From JBBQVS01 sp038211295 (lineage in GTDB: Bacteria > Chloroflexota > Ktedonobacteria > Ktedonobacterales > Ktedonobacteraceae), in contig JBBQVS010000113.1 in assembly GCA_038211295.1 (NCBI GenBank), forward strand, positions 1 through 10,404: a stretch of 10,404 nt of DNA. Reading direction: 5' to 3'. The notes beneath the pieces are model-generated. The model searched no databases. It was given only the letters and a program-made list of their open reading frames with translations, and was not told where the DNA came from. A program made the position numbers and the translations under genes. Of the stretch, positions 5,965-10,404 are shown piece after piece. Position 1 is the first letter of the stretch. Each line of letters starts with the position of its first letter.

Positions 5965-6687
5965 TTGGGCTACCAACAACGCAGAGCACTTTTTGTACTG
6001 CTCTGTGGTATGCTTTTTTGCACCTCTGGATGCGGTCTATTTTCCAGTAGTCAAACAATCACGCCACCAGGACATTTCGCGGTACAGCAGGCTCCTAAAG
6101 CACGTCTGACCTATGTAGCGATTGGCGCGTCCGATACGTTTGGCATTGGCACCGATAACCCACAGACGCAGAGTTGGCCTGTTGACCTTTCCAAAGACTT
6201 AGGGCAAAGTGTTCATCTTGTCAATCTTGGTATCCCCGGCGTTCATGCAGATAGCGCGTTGCATGTCGAAGTACCGATTGCGCTGGACAACCATCCAGAC
6301 GTGGTGACGGTCTGGCTTGCCGTCAATGATCTCGCGGATAACGTGCCACTTGCCCAATATACTCATAATCTTGACAACATCTTGACTTCCCTGCAAACCC
6401 TGACGCCCCATACCCGTATCGCGGTAGCCAATGTCCCCGATGTGACGCTGCTCCCGCGCTTTCGCTCAAGCGATGCTCAGGTTCTACACGGACGTATCGC
6501 CGCGTACAATACTGCTATTGCTACACTCGTACAACGTCACCATGTAGTACTCGTCGATCTCTATGCACGTTGGCAAGACCTCGCGAACCATCCCGACTAT
6601 ATCAGCGACGATGGTTTTCACCCGAATGTCTATGGGTACGCTGCTATTGCCGCAATTTTCTATCAGGTTCTACAGGAAAACACGTAG
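5965..6687 (+). CDS. SGNH/GDSL-type hydrolase lipoprotein
   Basis: A predicted exported lipoprotein of 240 residues. The chosen TTG start at 5965 gives an ideal signal peptide: a basic MGYQQRR, a hydrophobic core 8-18, and a lipobox ending TSG-Cys23. A GTG at 5908 (overlapping secG by 17 bases, with an overly long n-region) and an ATG at 6010 (signal too short) are less fitting. The SGNH hydrolase blocks are present: Ser56 in GASDTFG, Gly89 in VNLGIPG, Asn121 in AVND (the usual Gly is Ala here) and Asp216/His219 in DGFHP. These enzymes cleave esters in lipids, acylated sugars or cell-wall polymers; the substrate is unknown. The stop codon directly abuts the ATG of the FtsX-type permease, so the two are very likely translated together. 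The protein would act on the outer face of the cytoplasmic membrane. Confidence 0.88.
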   Translation: MGYQQRRALFVLLCGMLFCTSGCGLFSSSQTITPPGHFAVQQAPKARLTYVAIGASDTFGIGTDNPQTQSWPVDLSKDLGQSVHLVNLGIPGVHADSALHVEVPIALDNHPDVVTVWLAVNDLADNVPLAQYTHNLDNILTSLQTLTPHTRIAVANVPDVTLLPRFRSSDAQVLHGRIAAYNTAIATLVQRHHVVLVDLYARWQDLANHPDYISDDGFHPNVYGYAAIAAIFYQVLQENT

Positions 6688-9600
6688 ATGACGCAAATCT
6701 TTGGTATCCCTCTCGACACACTCACGACGGTTCTCGTCAGCATAACACTTGTGATTGTTGCAGTAGTCCTCTTGCTAGCACTCTTCAACCGCATCTTCTT
6801 CAAGATAGGAGTACGCAATATTCCACGCCGCCGCTTGCAGATGCTACTGATTGTCTTCGCGCTGATGCTCTCGACCACGCTTCTCTCCAGTGTGCTTGCG
6901 ACGGGTGATGTGATTACCGCCGCCGTACAAAGTGTCGCCATCTACAATTTTGGCAATGTTGATGAGATCGTCGAGGGAGGCGACGGGCCGCTCCACCTCT
7001 ACTCCACTGGAGTTTACTACGATCTACTTGAACAGAGCAAACACAACTCCAATGTTGCCGCGCTAGGGGCCGCTCTGCGTGAAACCGATGTACTCGTCGC
7101 CGACCAGACCTCGCGGCAGGTACGCTCAAAGGTAACGGCGCTGGGCATCATTCCCGATAGCGAACGGGGCTTCGGTGGAATGCAGGACGCGGCGGGCAAG
7201 AAACGGCTCACGATTGCCAGCCTCGCCCCCAATCAGGTCTACCTCAACCAGACAGCCGCGCAGTTGCTCAGCGCACACGCGGGCGATACGCTCTATCTCT
7301 ACTCAAAGCATTGGGCGGGGAAACGCTACACAATGCATATTATGGCGATCGTGCAAAACGGCGGACTGGTTGGCGACAATCCATTTCTACTCACAACCGC
7401 GCGTACTTTTCAAGACATTGAGGGCAAGAGTGACAGCATCAATCAGGTCTACGTCGCCAATCGCGGTGGTGGCGGCATCAACGGCGTAGACCTCACGGAT
7501 CGCGTAACCGACTCGCTTGACCTCCCTCACGGCGTCCACTTCATTGGGATCAAACAACAAAGTATCACTAATTCGCAGAAGGCACAGGATATCTTCTCGC
7601 GCATCTTTACCCTCTTTAGCCTGTTCGCGTTGGCAATTGGCTTGCTGCTCATCTTTTTAATCTTTATTTTGCTAGCAGCCGAACGACGCGCTGAAATGGG
7701 GATGGCTCGTGCGATTGGCGTACAGCGTCGCCATCTAGTTTTGATGTTTCTTTTCGAGGGAGCAATCTATGACCTGCTCTCATCGTTTATCGGGCTTGCG
7801 GTTGGCGTTGGCCTCGGCGTACTTCTCGTGGTCTTTCTGGGGCCGATCTTGGTGCGCTTCAATTTTCCGCTCAAACTGACCTTTCAGCCGCGTAGCCTGA
7901 TTATCGCCTATTGCCTCGGTGTTATCTTTACCTTCTGTTCAGTCGCGCTCTCGTCCTGGCTCGTCAGCCGTATGACGGTGGTAGAGGCGATGCGCGACCT
8001 GCCAGAGCCAGGAAAGTATGCTCTCTCGTTAGGAGAGTCAGGCGCACGCTTTCTTGACTTGTTTAAGCAATTCGGGCAAGCATTGGTGCGGCGTCCTCAA
8101 CGCAACCTGCGCCGAGCACGTCGCATTCTGCTGGAACACATTCCAGATACTGCCCTGGGCCTCGTGCGTTCGCTCATCACGCTTGGCTTTTTACCGTTGC
8201 TTCTAGGCTACTGGCTTGTGCAGATTGGACTGGATACCATCAAGGTTATTCCTTTCTCGCTTGGCCTCTCGCTGCTTGTTATTGGCGGCGGTCTACTGCT
8301 CAAAGCAACCTTGCTTCTGCTCTATCGCGTCAGCGTCGGTATCTCACGATGCACTACCACAATTCTCGATGAACGCACGGACGCTATCGAACGCGCCCAA
8401 CGTGAGGACACGGTAACACGGATATTTACGCGCGTCGTCTCCACGCTTATCGCGCTGGCAATCGTAGCATACTGGGCATTGCCCGTTGACATACTGGGGC
8501 AGGTTGGTCTCCCACGCTTTCAAGGTGGTATTGAGGTCTTCTTTATCGCGGGCATGATGATGATTCTGGGCGCAGTCTGGATTGTTGTCATCAACGCAGA
8601 ATTGATTGTACAGCCTCTACTGGCACTCTGCGCTCATATTCCCAGTATCTATGCCATGACACGGCTAGCGTCGGCGTATCCTCTCCATAGACGCCTTCGT
8701 ACTGGACTTAGCGTGATTATGTTTAGCCTCGTCGTCTTTGCAATGACGGTCATGGCGATTATCACCAACGCAATGCAGAACTCCTATGTGGACATCAACA
8801 CACAAACCGGCGGCTATGATATTCAAGCCACAGCGTACTTTAAGTCGCTCCATGACATCAACGCATCATTGCAACAACACGGCCTGAACCCGAACATGTT
8901 TGTCGCCACTGGCACACGCAGCACAACGGTGGTCGGCGTGATTCAGCCAAGCGCGGATACTCCACGCTGGTCGCTCTATCCGGCGCAACTTGTGAGTGGG
9001 AGCTTCTTGCAGGGTTATGGGGTTCATCTCGCGGCACGAGCGCAGGGGTTCACCAGCGATGGTGCTATATGGCAAGCGTTACAAACGCACCCTGACTACG
9101 CACTGATTGATAGTAGTGCGCTCCCGTACAATCCGAACGGCGCGAGTAACGGGGTCTATGACCCTTCCTCACCATCCGCAATTGCTGCTGGCGCACCCGC
9201 AACCCCGCCGGGGTTTGACTCCGACTTCACCTTCGCCGTACACGGCGTCTACCAGGGTGATACCAGTTTCGCCGCCGTACCCGTCTGGATTACGGGATTG
9301 ACAGTCAAGCAGTCGGTCAAGTTGACCATTATTGGCGTTGTTGACAACGGCGATAATGCCCACTTTGGCCTCTATATTCCCCGTTCACCCTATAGCAATG
9401 CCAGCATTGACGCGAGTACAAATAATAGTGGTGGCAGTATCGGCGGTAACTCACTTGACTCTAACGCGCCTGAAGCACAAACATACTACTTCAAGGTCGC
9501 GCCTGGACAAGATAAACGCGCAGCCGCTGTTGCGCTTGGCTCCGCATATCTTGATGATGGTCTGGAAACAACTGTACTGGAAGACGCCATCTGGCAGGTA

Positions 9601-10023
9601 CGAGGCCCCCGTATCCTGTTGAGCAATGTCTTATTGGGCGTTGTCGGTATAACCCTTCTGCTCGGCGTCGCGGCCCTCGCGATCACAGGAACGCGTGCAG
9701 TAATCGAGCGACGCCAGCAGATAGGAATGCTGCGCGCGCTTGGATGCAAACGACGGCTCATTCAAAGCTCATTCCTGCTCGAATCGTTCTTAGTGGGAGC
9801 GTTGGGTAGTTTACTGGGTATCATACTGGGCGTCCTGCTTGCCCGTAATATCTTCGCGGCAAACTTCTTTGAGCAATTTCAGACGGGCCTCACCTTTTCT
9901 ATTCCCTGGAATCAGCTTGGCATCATTGTAGGAGTCGCGCTATTTGCGTCATTCCTGGGCGCGGTATTGCCGTCATGGCAAGCCGGAAAAATCACTCCTG
10001 CGGAGGCACTGCGTTACCAGTAG
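6688..10023 (+). CDS. Large FtsX-type ABC transporter permease
   Basis: A 1,111-residue membrane protein with two FtsX/MacB-like units. Unit one: helix about 50-72, an extracytoplasmic domain 75-300, then helices about 304-330, 355-390 and 403-428, with the coupling segment AERRAEMGMARAIGVQRRHL (331-350) and a VVEAMRDLP end. Unit two: helix about 669-695, a second extracytoplasmic domain 697-970, helices about 974-1000, 1027-1055 and 1072-1096, with ERRQQIGMLRALGCKRRL and a terminal PAEALRYQ. One extra helix precedes unit one (12-34) and about four lie between the units (492-640). Such permeases do not pass small solutes through a channel in the usual way; they export or extract lipids or lipoproteins, or signal across the membrane, driven by a separate ATPase. 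No ATPase gene is in the window. ATG 6688 follows the upstream stop directly (TAGATG), with AGGA upstream. Confidence 0.9.
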   Translation: MTQIFGIPLDTLTTVLVSITLVIVAVVLLLALFNRIFFKIGVRNIPRRRLQMLLIVFALMLSTTLLSSVLATGDVITAAVQSVAIYNFGNVDEIVEGGDGPLHLYSTGVYYDLLEQSKHNSNVAALGAALRETDVLVADQTSRQVRSKVTALGIIPDSERGFGGMQDAAGKKRLTIASLAPNQVYLNQTAAQLLSAHAGDTLYLYSKHWAGKRYTMHIMAIVQNGGLVGDNPFLLTTARTFQDIEGKSDSINQVYVANRGGGGINGVDLTDRVTDSLDLPHGVHFIGIKQQSITNSQKAQDIFSRIFTLFSLFALAIGLLLIFLIFILLAAERRAEMGMARAIGVQRRHLVLMFLFEGAIYDLLSSFIGLAVGVGLGVLLVVFLGPILVRFNFPLKLTFQPRSLIIAYCLGVIFTFCSVALSSWLVSRMTVVEAMRDLPEPGKYALSLGESGARFLDLFKQFGQALVRRPQRNLRRARRILLEHIPDTALGLVRSLITLGFLPLLLGYWLVQIGLDTIKVIPFSLGLSLLVIGGGLLLKATLLLLYRVSVGISRCTTTILDERTDAIERAQREDTVTRIFTRVVSTLIALAIVAYWALPVDILGQVGLPRFQGGIEVFFIAGMMMILGAVWIVVINAELIVQPLLALCAHIPSIYAMTRLASAYPLHRRLRTGLSVIMFSLVVFAMTVMAIITNAMQNSYVDINTQTGGYDIQATAYFKSLHDINASLQQHGLNPNMFVATGTRSTTVVGVIQPSADTPRWSLYPAQLVSGSFLQGYGVHLAARAQGFTSDGAIWQALQTHPDYALIDSSALPYNPNGASNGVYDPSSPSAIAAGAPATPPGFDSDFTFAVHGVYQGDTSFAAVPVWITGLTVKQSVKLTIIGVVDNGDNAHFGLYIPRSPYSNASIDASTNNSGGSIGGNSLDSNAPEAQTYYFKVAPGQDKRAAAVALGSAYLDDGLETTVLEDAIWQVRGPRILLSNVLLGVVGITLLLGVAALAITGTRAVIERRQQIGMLRALGCKRRLIQSSFLLESFLVGALGSLLGIILGVLLARNIFAANFFEQFQTGLTFSIPWNQLGIIVGVALFASFLGAVLPSWQAGKITPAEALRYQ

Positions 10024-10095
10024 CGAGAAAAGGTGTAGTTGCTATCCGGCCTCCGAGCACTCAACGGTTGTACGCATTCAGGACGACAGAAACAC

Positions 10096-10143
10096 AAAAG
10101 AGTGGGTATAAAGCTACATTTGTAACTTTATACCCACTCTTTT
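10096..10143 (+). terminator. Strong intrinsic terminator after the permease gene
   Basis: An 18-base arm (10096-10113, starting AAAAGAGTGGG) is exactly complementary to 10126-10143 (ending CCCACTCTTTT), with a 12-base loop at 10114-10125 that can itself partly pair. It has an A-run on the left arm and a T-run on the right, so it can act in both directions. It lies 72 bases after the permease stop and ends the secG-lipoprotein-permease unit. Confidence 0.85.
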
Positions 10144-10404
10144 CACTGCTTGAAGAAATAACTACCTCAATTTTGCCGAACGCCCTGTTGTACTGCAAGA
10201 GTACGAAGCAGAGGAACAACAGCATATCATCAGTTGACCCGCTTGAAGATACAATTTTGTTAAAGAAAGAAGCCGTTCGATCATTAGGGCCGCTTCGCTG
10301 CGTCTGTTACCAGAGGTCCGCGTGCGGTCTAGCAACCAGGTACTCTTCCTGGGATCTTGTCTTGCACGAATGCAAAAGGGAAGACTCATCTTGGGAGCGG
10401 CTTC
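10144..10404. other. Unassigned tail without a supported gene
   Basis: In these 261 bases I see no frame with a believable start, ribosome binding site and protein-like composition. A plus-strand frame is open from 10149 to the window end but has no start. A minus-strand frame of 75 codons (10389-10162) is rich in Cys, Ser and Arg and looks like chance. A coding-like fragment (10173-10239, ERPVVLQEYEAEEQQ) ends in a stop. It could be the remnant or edge of a gene outside the window. Confidence 0.4.

Noticed and set aside
10269..10404. Inverted 7-mers GAAGCCG and CGGCTTC 120 bases apart, as possible ends of a small mobile element
   Set aside because: The repeats are too short to exceed chance, there are no flanking duplications, and one copy is at the window end.

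Overview
This is a bacterial chromosomal segment of moderate GC content carrying seven protein genes. It has no rRNA, tRNA, CRISPR array or insertion sequence that I can see. Gene content and protein style (SecG with a short N-terminal extension, a very large two-unit FtsX permease, an SGNH lipoprotein, mid GC) would fit Chloroflexota such as Ktedonobacteria. That assignment is a weak inference from general familiarity, not a sequence match.

Left part, plus strand (1-2430): the first ~146 bases are abnormal low-complexity sequence, first A/T then G/C homopolymers, probably an assembly edge. Then comes prfA (peptide chain release factor 1), a 170-base gap holding three copies of a GC(A)AG-type repeat and a long hairpin, and a HAD-family hydrolase with a strong ribosome binding site.

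Middle part, minus strand (5426 down to 2461): a family 2 glycosyltransferase whose C-terminal 110 residues look like a catalytically dead GGDEF domain. It is followed by an NAD-metabolism pair: NrtR (Nudix plus winged-helix regulator) and a nicotinamidase-like cysteine hydrolase. In front of nrtR is a clear sigma-70-type promoter, and its -10 box runs into a perfect 21-bp palindrome that also covers the expected transcription start. This is the layout of an autoregulated NrtR operon: NrtR would sense ADP-ribose from NAD turnover and control nicotinamide deamidation.

Right part, plus strand (5655-10023): secG (Sec translocon subunit), an SGNH-hydrolase lipoprotein and a 1,111-residue FtsX-type ABC permease lie head to tail with very short gaps. 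The last two are joined TAG-ATG. The segment ends at an 18-bp perfect stem terminator. No ATPase partner for the permease lies in the window. The last 260 bases hold no gene I can support.

The best candidates for something new are the glycosyltransferase with a degenerate GGDEF domain and the nrtR operator/promoter with its nicotinamidase. Nothing in the window looks like a wholly new defence or mobile system.
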